Origin: Planctomycetota bacterium
GTDB taxonomy: Bacteria > Planctomycetota > UBA1135 > GCA-002748355
Assembly: GCA_024278315.1 (NCBI GenBank)
Contig: JAJRTL010000043.1
Coordinates: 1 to 46,656, forward strand
DNA length: 46,656 bases
Direction of reading: 5' to 3'
Below the pieces are notes generated by a model that was given only the letters and a program-made list of their open reading frames with translations, had not been told where the DNA came from and did not search any database. Shown here piece by piece: positions 9,042-18,637 of the stretch. Made by a program: the position numbers and the translations under genes. Numbering within the stretch: the first letter of the stretch is position 1; each line of letters begins with the position of its first letter.

Positions 9042-10682
9042 CTACTTCTTGGGCTTCTTGGGCGGTCCCTTCTTGAGGACCCTCAAGTTGCCCTTGGCAT
9101 CGCTGATGGCCTGTCGTGCGTCCTTTTTACGGACCTTGTCCGAGGATCGGTCACGCAGGATCCTCTTGGCCTGCAGAATCGCCTCCTCGTACATCTTGCG
9201 GGCCTTGTCCAGATCCCGGTGCAGATGGTACTGGAGGATCACGGCCGTGTCGTTCAGGAGGCGCGGATCCGTCGGGGCCTTCTCCAAGGCCTTCTGATAG
9301 GCGCGGTAGGATTCCTCGAAGGATCGCGTCTCTCTGCAGAGAAACGCGTAGTTGTTCCAGGACTCGGAGTCATCGAGGTAGTCGGCGAGTGCCCGGTTCA
9401 TGGCTCGGGATGCTTGGAATTGGCCCTTGCGATAGGCCTTGTCGGCCAGGATGACCAGCTTGTCGGTCAGATCGCGACTCTGCTCCCGGGTTCCGGCCCG
9501 CAGCCTGGCATCCAGCCACTTGGGTGCCTCGACGGCGTAGAGCCCCATGGCTGTCATGGCTCCGTCCTTGTCGGAGAGATTGAAGCTGGAGATGGCGAAG
9601 CTGTAGAGCCCATCCTTCCAGGACGGGTCCATCTTGTAGGCCTCTTGCGCGAGGCTCTTGCAGAGCTTCCAGTTCTGGACCTCAAAAGCGGCCACAGCCG
9701 CCTTCTGCAGCAGCAATGCCCGATCCCGAACCGGCTTCGTGGACAGCTCGGCGTATCGCTTGGCGGCCTTGATGTAGAGGTCCATGCGCTTGAAGGGATC
9801 GAGTTCCTTGTCGATCCAGCCAATGGGAGCTCCTTGGCGCGGATCGCGAGCCAGGCCTTCGACGAACCACTTGAGACTCTGGACCTGCTTCTTCCGGAGC
9901 CAGGAAATGACTCCCAGCATGCGATAGGGCTGGGCCTTCTCCGGAGCCCGTCGGATGGCTTCCATGTATGCCTGTCGGGCTTCGCCCAGGAACCCGAAGA
10001 TCTCCTTGGGTTCGCCTTGGTCCCTCTTGGCAATTTTGTAGAGGCGGAACGCGATGTCCCCCAGGAGGACCGGGCCGCTGTAATGCCCCGCGTGTTCCTT
10101 GCTGAGTGTCTTGGCGGTCTCCCTGGCATCTTCATTGCGCCCGAGTCGGAACTGGGCCATGGCCAGCACGGCCAGAGCCTCTCGCTTTCTTGGCGCGGCC
10201 TCCAAGGCACTCTCCGCCTGGAACTCGGCCTCTTCGAGGATGGTGCGCAGATCCCGATCCACATCCAGTCCTGCGGCAATGAGTTCGGCCAACCGCATGT
10301 GCGCGGTCGCCATGCCCATCATGAGGGGCAGGTCCTTCGGGAAAAGCTCCTGACCCTTCTCAGCGAACTGGATGCCGAGGAGTGGCTTCTGCTGCAGCAG
10401 CGAGAGACGGAGGACCTCGCGGTAGGGCAGTGGATCTCGAGGTTTCAGCCGGGCCCAGGTCCGCCAGGCCTCGATGGCCGCATCCAGATGGCCCTCTTGC
10501 TCGAAGTGACGCGGGTTGACCAGCTTCTCCGTACTGGCCTGTGTCCTTGGAGTGCCCTGCCGGGTCGGTGTGGGCGGCGAGTCGGCCGGCTTGGATGCGG
10601 GACGCCCCGACTGTAGGGACATTGCGGGCAGGAGCGAGCCGATCAGGCAGAGCCAGAGCGTGGGGAGCTGGTGCAGCATCAC
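9042..10682 (-). CDS. TPR-repeat protein, signal peptide
   Basis: 546 aa with N-terminal hydrophobic segment and multiple TPR-like helices ('RHFEQEGHLDAAIEAWRTWARLKPRDPLPYREVL'). Confidence 0.8.
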   Translation of the reverse strand: MMLHQLPTLWLCLIGSLLPAMSLQSGRPASKPADSPPTPTRQGTPRTQASTEKLVNPRHFEQEGHLDAAIEAWRTWARLKPRDPLPYREVLRLSLLQQKPLLGIQFAEKGQELFPKDLPLMMGMATAHMRLAELIAAGLDVDRDLRTILEEAEFQAESALEAAPRKREALAVLAMAQFRLGRNEDARETAKTLSKEHAGHYSGPVLLGDIAFRLYKIAKRDQGEPKEIFGFLGEARQAYMEAIRRAPEKAQPYRMLGVISWLRKKQVQSLKWFVEGLARDPRQGAPIGWIDKELDPFKRMDLYIKAAKRYAELSTKPVRDRALLLQKAAVAAFEVQNWKLCKSLAQEAYKMDPSWKDGLYSFAISSFNLSDKDGAMTAMGLYAVEAPKWLDARLRAGTREQSRDLTDKLVILADKAYRKGQFQASRAMNRALADYLDDSESWNNYAFLCRETRSFEESYRAYQKALEKAPTDPRLLNDTAVILQYHLHRDLDKARKMYEEAILQAKRILRDRSSDKVRKKDARQAISDAKGNLRVLKKGPPKKPKK

Positions 10683-13600
10683 TTCTTGACGGGCTCCTTC
10701 TTCCCGGACTCCTCTGCATCCTTGGCTTTCCCCTGCACCTTTCTCTTCTGCTCCACGCGTTGCAGGAGGCGTCGGATGTCCTGTTGGCTGGGGCGTCTGT
10801 AGCCAAGACCTTGCTTGAGGACGCGTTCGGCTCCCTCTAGATCCTCGAAGTGCTCCAGGAGGAGCTTGCCGAGGTTCATACAGGCGTCACCGGTGGCTTC
10901 GCTGACGAAGGCAGCGTCGAAGCCATTCCTGCCCTTGCTGGTCGTGAGCAGCCGGGCGCCGATCTGGATGGCACGCTCCAGCAGTCGTCGGTTGGCGTCG
11001 GGTTCGGTGTGCAGGTAGAAGACATCGATGAGTGCGGCATCGTTCATCAGCCGGACGTCGTTGCGCGACTTCTTCAATGCGAGCTTGTAGGCAGCATAGC
11101 TCTGCTCGAAGAGCGCCTTGCCCTTCTTGGGATCACGGCGCGAGACGATGTTGCCCCAATCGCGGAGCATCAGACCCTTGTTGCTGAGGATCTTGGGGTC
11201 ACCCTGCAGGTGCTCGAGTGCGGCGTCGAAGAGGGCCACGGCATCGCCATAGCGTCGTGCGCCATAGTATTTGCCGCCCACGGCTTCGAGGTAGGTCCGC
11301 GTGGTCCATCCGGAGTAGTCCGAGGCATCGGCTGCCGAGGCAGATGCGGCCAGGCTCTCGACCAGGCCTTTGCCTGCGGCATCCCAATCCTGTTTCGCGT
11401 ACTCCAAGGCGGCTTCGGCAAGCCAGGTGTAGGCCAACCAGATGGCGGTGGAGGCCTTGAATCCGGCATTCTTCCGAACGCTCCTCTCAAAGTCGCTCCG
11501 CGACTTCCTGACCTGGGTCAGGGCCTTGTCTTCCTTACGTTCCTTGCGCAGTTCGATGGTTCTCAAGAAGTGGGTCCGTCCTCGATACCACAGCAGCGTG
11601 GCATCACCCTTGCTTGCGTCGACCAGACGATCCATCACACGGAGCGCCGCTTCGGCATTGCCACGCTTGGCAACCATCTCGACCATCTGGTTGGCCAGTG
11701 CCAGCCGCGCGGGCCCGCCCAGGAGCTCCGCCCCCTTGCCGAGTGCCAGGATCGCTGCCGCGGGCTTGCCCCGCCAGAGTTCGATGTCCTTCCACACGAG
11801 GTACAGCTTCTGTGGATCCCAGTCTTTGCCCGCGCCCTGCTGGATCTTTGGCAGAAGCGCGCCCTTGGCCTTCGCCACTGTCTCCAGGCTCTTGTGGGCT
11901 TCGACCATGTGGGCCTTGGCCTCTTCGAGCACCGGTATCCGTTCTTTCTCAGGCATCGGAGTGGCCGTCCTGAGAGCGGCTTCACCGAGCGTGGCCCGGA
12001 AGCGAGCCATCAGTGCGCGGTCGAAATCGAGTGTGACTCCCATGAGATGCGTGCGGTGCGTCTGGCCAGCGTCCATGGCCGCGCGAGGCTCGCGCTGCGC
12101 AATCCTCGCTTCCATCAGATAGAGGACCGGCAGGATGTGGATCGAGTTTCCGAAGTGGGGGCTGCCCTTGGTGAGCTTGCGAGTCGCCTGATCTGCTGCG
12201 CTGAATCGAGAGACGGCATCGATGAGGGTGCTCTCCCCGCCACGTCGTCCTGCCCGCATGGCCGACTGCGCGAAGAGGAGGCTTCCGCGACCCGCGAGGT
12301 AGAGGAGCTCGACGTTCTCGTCATCCTCGTCGAGTCTCCTCTCGTACAGATCGAGGGCTGCTTCGGCCTTGCCTGCGGCCAGGAGGGAGAGGATCTTCTC
12401 TACATCATCCTCGAAGACCGATGAGGGTGGCACCAGGACCACGGGGGCGGTGAGCGGGAGGATTCGGTCCCAGGTCTTGTCGGTTGCCGTCTTGCGGAGC
12501 ATGGCGCGGATCTGCATGCGCAGGCTGGGTGACCAGAACTGCGTGGCCTTCTCGTAGGCTTGTCGGGAGTCGGCGTCCTTCTCGAGCCTCTTGTAGAGAA
12601 CTCCCAGGTTCTGCCAGGCATCGCCTACGGCTTCTTCGACATCCCGGCGGGGGGTGCGGACGTTGTCCTTGATGTCGGGTTCGTCGTCCTCCATCTCGTC
12701 GAGTTTGGCTTGTCCGAGTTGGATGGCCTTGTGGAACAGCTGCTCTGCACGTTCATAGTCCCGCTTGAGGTGGTAGACCAACATCAGACCCGCGTCGTTG
12801 ACGATGCGCTCGTCCTCGGGGGCGAATCGGATGGCTTGCGTGTATGCCTTCCAGCTCTCTTCCCACTCGGCCATGGCACTCTTCGCATCTCCGTTCTTGG
12901 CAAGGAGGCTCCCATGATCGCGCAGGGCAAAGCCCAGGTTGTTCCAGGCCGGGCCCCAGGTGGCATGACGTCCGGTCAAAGCGCGCCAGAACCGGACGGC
13001 TTCGGCGAGCCGCCCTTCCATGAATCGTGCTCCCAACTTGTAGCAAAGACCACGGTAGGACTGTTTGAACGCGTCGAAGTAGCGGTCATAGCCACGCTCG
13101 TCGATCTCTGCGACGCGTGAACTCGTGTTCCAGGCCTGCGTCAGTTCCTCCCAGGCGCGGTCCTCTTCGCCGTCCTCGAGCGACATGGCTGCCTTGGAGA
13201 CATCGCAGATGGCGCGATTCAGATCACAGTTGCTCTTGAAGGAGGCGTTGTGTCCCGCCGAGCTCTGGAAGGCGGCTTGCGCTGAATCGTAGCTTTCGTT
13301 CGCCTTCTCGTTGTCGCCGAGTTTGCGCGCGGCGTCAGCCTTCATCTGATAGGCCAGGCCCAGGTAGTAGTCGAAGTAGTCCTTGGCCGTCCGGGAGGCA
13401 GCGGTCATTTTTTTGTAGACACTGACCAATTCGGAGAGGCGATTGTATCGGCGGTACAGGGACTGCAGTCGCTGGTGGTGGGCATCGTTGTGCGGGTTGT
13501 TCCTGACGCTGATCTCCAGGACGGTGATGGCCTCCAGGGGGCGGTTGATCCACTCATAGCAGTTGGCCATCCAGTAGTAGGCCAGCACCTGTTCTGGGTC

Positions 13601-14281
13601 CAGTTGGATGGATCGGCGAAACCGCTGGAGGGCCTCCGAGCTGTAGGAGTAGACATTCTCTCCGATCTTGGCCTTGGGATCGTCTTCGAGTTCGGCCTCT
13701 CGTTCTGCCGTGCACTCTCTCAGGTAGGCGTATCCTTCGTACCCGATCACGCTGGCGAGCAACCTGGTGTCGTCGGGCCCCAGATCGTCTCCATGGGAAG
13801 AGAGCAACTCGCCGGCCTTCTCTGCCGCCGTCCTCATCTCATCCCACTTCCCTGTCTTGTAGAGGGCCTTGGCCAGGATCGCCCAGGGACGGGCGTCATC
13901 GGGCATCAGTTGCGCGGCGTCTCTCAGTCGGTTCACCGAATCGGTGTAGCTGCCACTGATGATGGCGGCTCCCCGGCCCTGTTGTTCCGCCTCCTCGGCG
14001 AACTGGAGGTTGGCCTCGCCAGCCAACAGGTGCACCTTGCCCTTCTGCTCCCTGCTGAGTCCGTCCATGAGATCGAATGTCTGATCCAGCAGGGTCAATG
14101 CCTCTTCTGCATTCCCCGAGCTGTACCGGATCTCGGCTCGCATGTAGAGGTCCCAGGCTTGCAGGCTCTTGGGGTCCTGGCTCTGCGTCTGGGGGTCCGG
14201 GCCGCTACTGCAGGCGACGAGGAACAGGGCTGAGGTGGCGAGGAGTGAGCTCTGGAGGAGGCTGCGGGACTCCTGGTTCAT
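10679..14281 (-). CDS. Large TPR-repeat lipoprotein
   Basis: Start at 'MNQESRSLLQSSLLATSALFLVACSSGPD' (lipobox LVAC) rather than ORF start; many TPR-like repeats; 4-bp overlap with the next gene. Confidence 0.82.
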   Translation of the reverse strand: MNQESRSLLQSSLLATSALFLVACSSGPDPQTQSQDPKSLQAWDLYMRAEIRYSSGNAEEALTLLDQTFDLMDGLSREQKGKVHLLAGEANLQFAEEAEQQGRGAAIISGSYTDSVNRLRDAAQLMPDDARPWAILAKALYKTGKWDEMRTAAEKAGELLSSHGDDLGPDDTRLLASVIGYEGYAYLRECTAEREAELEDDPKAKIGENVYSYSSEALQRFRRSIQLDPEQVLAYYWMANCYEWINRPLEAITVLEISVRNNPHNDAHHQRLQSLYRRYNRLSELVSVYKKMTAASRTAKDYFDYYLGLAYQMKADAARKLGDNEKANESYDSAQAAFQSSAGHNASFKSNCDLNRAICDVSKAAMSLEDGEEDRAWEELTQAWNTSSRVAEIDERGYDRYFDAFKQSYRGLCYKLGARFMEGRLAEAVRFWRALTGRHATWGPAWNNLGFALRDHGSLLAKNGDAKSAMAEWEESWKAYTQAIRFAPEDERIVNDAGLMLVYHLKRDYERAEQLFHKAIQLGQAKLDEMEDDEPDIKDNVRTPRRDVEEAVGDAWQNLGVLYKRLEKDADSRQAYEKATQFWSPSLRMQIRAMLRKTATDKTWDRILPLTAPVVLVPPSSVFEDDVEKILSLLAAGKAEAALDLYERRLDEDDENVELLYLAGRGSLLFAQSAMRAGRRGGESTLIDAVSRFSAADQATRKLTKGSPHFGNSIHILPVLYLMEARIAQREPRAAMDAGQTHRTHLMGVTLDFDRALMARFRATLGEAALRTATPMPEKERIPVLEEAKAHMVEAHKSLETVAKAKGALLPKIQQGAGKDWDPQKLYLVWKDIELWRGKPAAAILALGKGAELLGGPARLALANQMVEMVAKRGNAEAALRVMDRLVDASKGDATLLWYRGRTHFLRTIELRKERKEDKALTQVRKSRSDFERSVRKNAGFKASTAIWLAYTWLAEAALEYAKQDWDAAGKGLVESLAASASAADASDYSGWTTRTYLEAVGGKYYGARRYGDAVALFDAALEHLQGDPKILSNKGLMLRDWGNIVSRRDPKKGKALFEQSYAAYKLALKKSRNDVRLMNDAALIDVFYLHTEPDANRRLLERAIQIGARLLTTSKGRNGFDAAFVSEATGDACMNLGKLLLEHFEDLEGAERVLKQGLGYRRPSQQDIRRLLQRVEQKRKVQGKAKDAEESGKKEPVKK

Positions 14282-14525
14282 ATCGTGCTCCGAGACTGTT
14301 TCCTGGAATGGGGGGTGCCGGGGCGAAGGCGACCGTGAGGCTTGGCGGAGGCTGGCCCAGCCATGAGGGCTGCAAATCCCGATCCGACAGGGCCGCCCGG
14401 GGATGTAGTTATGAACCCGCGAGGCTGGTGAGGCAAGTAGCACTCGCAGAGTGCCTCAAGCCAGCGTCGGGAAGCGCCGATCAGACCAGGAACCGGGCTC
14501 CCCCCAGGGCTCGACAGGAGTCCCG

Positions 14526-15623
14526 ATGTCCCCCAGTGCCACCGAGTCTGTAGCGATCCTCATGCCCTCCCGTTTCGATCGGGAAACGGTCCCGGCTCTC
14601 CTGCAGGAGGTGCGGAGGGGGATCCATGAGGGGCAACACCGTATCTGCCTGGACCTGAGAGAGGTCGAGAGTTTCGACAGCGCAGGCATGGCGCTCGTCG
14701 TGGGAGCCCTCCGGGCGGCCAGGGAGGCTGGCCTGCAGATCGAGATCCAGGGTGTCCAGGATTCGGTCTACGACTTCTTCAGCCTGGTCTCGGTCGAGCG
14801 TCTCCTGGAGGAGCCACAGGCCCTGCCTCGACCGGGCTTCATCGAGGGACTCGGAGGCCTGGCCCTGCCTCTTGCCGAGGGGAGTCAGAAAGGCGCCATC
14901 CTGATCGGGCGTTCGATGTGGGGATGGGTGCTGTCGCCTTTCCGAGGGCAGAAGCTCCGTCTGGGCAAGATTGCCGAGGAAATCTTCCAGGCTGGCAATG
15001 GAGCCATGTTCATCGTGGCATTGATCGGGTTCTTGCTGGGCCTGATCCTCGCGATGCAAGCATGGGTCCAGCTCAAGATCTTTGGCGCCGACATCTTCGT
15101 GGCCGACATGGTCGCCGTCGGGGTCACCCGGGAGATCGGTCCCCTCATGACTGGAGTGCTCGTGGCTGCGCGTTCAGGATCGTCGATCGCCGCGCGATTG
15201 GGGACCATGGTCATCAACGAGGAGGTGGACGCGCTGGAGCAGATGGGCATCCATCCCAACCGGTACCTCGTGGCCCCCAAGGTCTTGGGACTCGCCATGG
15301 CGACACCTTGTCTGACGCTGGTGTTCTGCACGATGGCCATCCTAGGTGGATGGCTCTTCGGCGTGACCACGGTGGGTTTGGATGCCATGGCCTACATAGA
15401 ACAGACGCATCAGGCTCTGCGAACGGCGGACATCCTCGCTGCCGTTATCAAGGGAGCGACCTTCGGAGCGCTCATCGCTGCGGTCGCCTGTTCCTTGGGA
15501 CTGGGGGTCCGTGGTGGTCCCGAGGGCGTGGGACGGGCGACGACCCGGGCCGTGGTGACCTCCATCTTCCTGATCATCCTCGTGGATGCCTTCTTCGTCC
15601 TCTTCGTGAAGCTGGGTGCCTGA
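14526..15623 (+). CDS. mlaE: MlaE-family lipid ABC transporter permease with N-terminal STAS domain
   Basis: STAS-like 'RICLDLREVESFDSAGMALVVGALRAAREAGLQIEIQGV' followed by MlaE 'IFVADMVAVGVTREIGPLMTGVLVAARSGSSIAARLGTMVINEEVDALEQMGI'. Confidence 0.93.
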   Translation: MSPSATESVAILMPSRFDRETVPALLQEVRRGIHEGQHRICLDLREVESFDSAGMALVVGALRAAREAGLQIEIQGVQDSVYDFFSLVSVERLLEEPQALPRPGFIEGLGGLALPLAEGSQKGAILIGRSMWGWVLSPFRGQKLRLGKIAEEIFQAGNGAMFIVALIGFLLGLILAMQAWVQLKIFGADIFVADMVAVGVTREIGPLMTGVLVAARSGSSIAARLGTMVINEEVDALEQMGIHPNRYLVAPKVLGLAMATPCLTLVFCTMAILGGWLFGVTTVGLDAMAYIEQTHQALRTADILAAVIKGATFGALIAAVACSLGLGVRGGPEGVGRATTRAVVTSIFLIILVDAFFVLFVKLGA

Positions 15624-16501
15624 TGTTTTTTCGCAGGACCAGGAGTATCCCCGAGGAATACCTCCAGAACATCGGTGCCCACGATGACCTGCTCCGTGCG
15701 CTCTTTGTGATGACCCAGTTCGATGGGCGTACGGTCCTGGATGGTGTGGATCTGGCAATTCGCCGAGGGGAGATCTTCGTGATCCTGGGCCCTTCGGGAT
15801 GCGGCAAGACGACCCTTCTGCATCACATGGCTGGCATGCTGCCCCCGACCATGGGGTCGATCCAGATCGATGGGAAGGACATCTATGGCATACCCCCTGC
15901 CGAACTGGATGAGCTTCGTACCCATATGGGGTTCTCCTTCCAACATGGTGCCCTCCTCAACTCCATGTCGGTCCTGGATAATATCTGCCTGCCCTTGCGG
16001 GAAGCCACACAGCTACCCGAGATGCTGATTCGTGACATTGGCCGCATCAAGCTGGACATGGTTGGTCTGATCCACGCCCAGGATCTGGAACCTTCCGATC
16101 TCTCCGGTGGCATGAGGAAGAGAGCTGCGATCGCCCGAGCCATTGCAATGGATCCTGACCTCGTCTTCTTCGATGAGCCCTCTGCGGGTCTCGATCCGAT
16201 CACGGCCGCCGAGATCGACAACCTCATCTTGAAGCTCAAGACGGTTTTCGGCATCACGATGGTCGTAGTGACGCACGATATCCCCTCGGCGTTCACGATT
16301 GCTGACCACATGATTCTGCTTCTGGATGGACAACAGCTTGCCAAGGGATCTCCGGAGGAGATCCTCTCCAGCAAGGATCCTCGAGTCGTGAATTTCATAG
16401 GAAGAACGATGCCGCTGGCGGATCCTGCCAAGGTGGACATCCTGAACTACGTGGCAGGTGTCGATTCCAGGCTCCCAGAGCCTCGAGGTGCGAATTCATG
16501 A
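15623..16501 (+). CDS. mlaF: MlaF-family ABC transporter ATP-binding protein
   Basis: 'ILGPSGCGKTTLLHHMAGM', 'LSGGMRKRAAIARAIAMDPDLVFFDEPSAGLDP'. ATG overlaps the mlaE stop. Confidence 0.93.
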   Translation: MFFRRTRSIPEEYLQNIGAHDDLLRALFVMTQFDGRTVLDGVDLAIRRGEIFVILGPSGCGKTTLLHHMAGMLPPTMGSIQIDGKDIYGIPPAELDELRTHMGFSFQHGALLNSMSVLDNICLPLREATQLPEMLIRDIGRIKLDMVGLIHAQDLEPSDLSGGMRKRAAIARAIAMDPDLVFFDEPSAGLDPITAAEIDNLILKLKTVFGITMVVVTHDIPSAFTIADHMILLLDGQQLAKGSPEEILSSKDPRVVNFIGRTMPLADPAKVDILNYVAGVDSRLPEPRGANS

Positions 16502-17451
16502 ACGGTAGTTCCACACAGTTCAAGGTTGGGCTCTTTCTGCTGGTTTCGGCCGGACTCCTCCTGGCATTGATGGCCTTGGCGCTGGGGCCCGGTCTCCTCC
16601 AAGAGAGCATCCACTACCGAATCCGCTATGAGGAGACGGTGAAGGGCATGGTGGTTGGGTCCCAGGTCAACTTCCGCGGAGTCAAGATCGGCAAGGTCAG
16701 TGACATGCGGTTCGTCGATGGGCAGACCGAAGTCTGGATCCAGGTGGACCCGGAACGTTCACCCATCCAGGCCACCACATGGGCCAGCTTGGATCGAGCC
16801 TGGGTCACGGGCCAGGTCACCGTCGAACTGGAAGGCTGGGAACCAGGGGGTGAGGCCTTGGCGACGGGTGAAGTGATTCCCACACGGTCCTCGATGGTGG
16901 CCTCCATGGCAGGTTCCATGCCTGAGCTGATGAAGAGTTCGGGGAGACTCATGGAGGAATACCGATTGTTGGCCCAGAACCTGAATCTCGTCCTGGACGA
17001 GGAGGGGAGGGGACGTTTGCGACATCTGCTAGCCTCTTTGGATGCGCATCTGCCCTCAATCCTCACCCAGCTGGATCAGACCTTGATTCCCGAAATCCGG
17101 GGCAGCCTGAGTGACCTCCGGGAGCTCAGACCCCAATTGCAGGAGTCCCTTGTGATGGGAAAGGACCTGCTGGCCCGGTGGTACGAACTCTCCAACCATC
17201 CCGCGATCGAAGGCATCCTGACGAAAGGCGAAGCCCTGACCGCGGAAGCTCGCGACGCCAGCGCCGAACTCAAGACCCTGCTCCGCGGCAACCGGCGGAG
17301 CCTCACCCAGACCTTCGTGGCCCTGAGCGAAGCTCTCCGTGAGATCAAGGGACTCTCTCGCATGCTCCGGTCCACACCCAGTGCCCTCGTGTTCGGGCGC
17401 CCTGTCCCGGAGCGCACCCTTCCCGCCAGCCCTTCAGGAGGCAGAGAATGA
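16498..17451 (+). CDS. mlaD: MlaD/MCE-family substrate-binding protein
   Basis: N-terminal TM then MCE motif 'GSQVNFRGVKIGKVSDMRF...VTGQVTVELEGW'; ATGA overlap. Confidence 0.9.
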   Translation: MNGSSTQFKVGLFLLVSAGLLLALMALALGPGLLQESIHYRIRYEETVKGMVVGSQVNFRGVKIGKVSDMRFVDGQTEVWIQVDPERSPIQATTWASLDRAWVTGQVTVELEGWEPGGEALATGEVIPTRSSMVASMAGSMPELMKSSGRLMEEYRLLAQNLNLVLDEEGRGRLRHLLASLDAHLPSILTQLDQTLIPEIRGSLSDLRELRPQLQESLVMGKDLLARWYELSNHPAIEGILTKGEALTAEARDASAELKTLLRGNRRSLTQTFVALSEALREIKGLSRMLRSTPSALVFGRPVPERTLPASPSGGRE

Positions 17452-18086
17452 GGCTCCCCATGAACGATGGTCCTTTCGTGGGCCTCAGCCTGGCCTTTCT
17501 GATCTTCTGCGGGGCCTGTGGCTCGGTGGAGGTTGGCCAAGACCACTACTACCGTCTTGGTCAGGCTTCCTTGAAGGATCCGCAGATCGCAAGTCGGGGA
17601 CACCTGAGGATTGAGGACTTCACGCTCTCTCCACATCTCGGCGGGGATCAGCTGCTGGTACAACAGGGCGAGTCCGAAATCTACCCCTATCGATATCACT
17701 ACTGGGCGGCCCCTCTGGATCGGATGGTCACGGATAGTGTGTATCGTGCATTCTTGGACTCGAATCGCTTCGAGACGGTTCTCGATGCTACCGATCCTGG
17801 TAAGGCCAATTGGGTGCTGAGTGGCCGCATCCTCGAGTTCCAGGAAGTGCGTGGGAGTCAGGCTGCGCGGGGACGCGTGCGTCTGGCCTGTACGCTCCGG
17901 TCGGAGCCTGGAGGCCTCACCCTGTGGCAGGGCGAGGTCGAGGAGGAGGTCCTCTCCAAGGGGGATACGGCCGTGGCTGTGGTCCAGGCATTGGACAAGG
18001 CTCTCGGAAAAGCGCTGGAGAGGATCGCGTTGCGTGCCGAAGAGAGGATGCAAGTGGGCGCATCCACAGCCAGTCCGCCGCGATAG
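17448..18086 (+). CDS. ABC-type transport auxiliary lipoprotein (PqiC/LptE-like)
   Basis: Lipobox 'IFCGACGS', 'YYRLG', 'YRYHYWAAPLDRMVTDSVYRAFLDSNRFETVL'; position at the end of an Mla operon. Confidence 0.8.
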   Translation: MRLPMNDGPFVGLSLAFLIFCGACGSVEVGQDHYYRLGQASLKDPQIASRGHLRIEDFTLSPHLGGDQLLVQQGESEIYPYRYHYWAAPLDRMVTDSVYRAFLDSNRFETVLDATDPGKANWVLSGRILEFQEVRGSQAARGRVRLACTLRSEPGGLTLWQGEVEEEVLSKGDTAVAVVQALDKALGKALERIALRAEERMQVGASTASPPR

Positions 18087-18120
18087 TTGCCCGCTCGATG
18101 GGCAGGGAGTACAGCGCAAG

Positions 18121-18486
18121 ATGACCACAGGATTGACAGTTCCGGATCCCGAGGCACTCGAGGATATCTTCGATTTCGACGATCCGGACGACTGTGAGAT
18201 GCTCAAGGAACTCTACGAGCACTTCTTGGTGGAGGGCATTCTCCAGCTCCGCAGACTCTCGGCGATGATGGAGCTCGGAAGACTCGATGAGGTCGATGAG
18301 ATCGCTCACAGCCTGAAGTCGTCCTTCGGCAACGTTGGCCTCGGGGCCAGCAGTGAAATCTGCAACGAGATCATGGTCCAGGCCCGGGCCGGGGAGTCCT
18401 CCGCCACCCGTGAAGTTGTGCGGCAACTGAGCTCATTGACCGATGACATGGAAGCTGGCATTCGCAGCTTCATGCAACGCCTCTAG
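18121..18486 (+). CDS. Histidine phosphotransfer (Hpt) domain protein
   Basis: Small helical protein with the Hpt motif 'AHSLKSSFGNVGL'. Confidence 0.83.
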   Translation: MTTGLTVPDPEALEDIFDFDDPDDCEMLKELYEHFLVEGILQLRRLSAMMELGRLDEVDEIAHSLKSSFGNVGLGASSEICNEIMVQARAGESSATREVVRQLSSLTDDMEAGIRSFMQRL

Positions 18487-18637
18487 CCGGTATCCGGCAA
18501 AGACCCCAGGATCGGGGATTTGTCATCCCTATCCCGGTAGACTACAGGGACATCGAAAATCCTCGCAGGGATGAGGCCTCAGGCTCGTCCCAGTCCGGCA
18601 GGACCGCTCGATCCTTCAACCTGGCCCTGAAGTCAAC

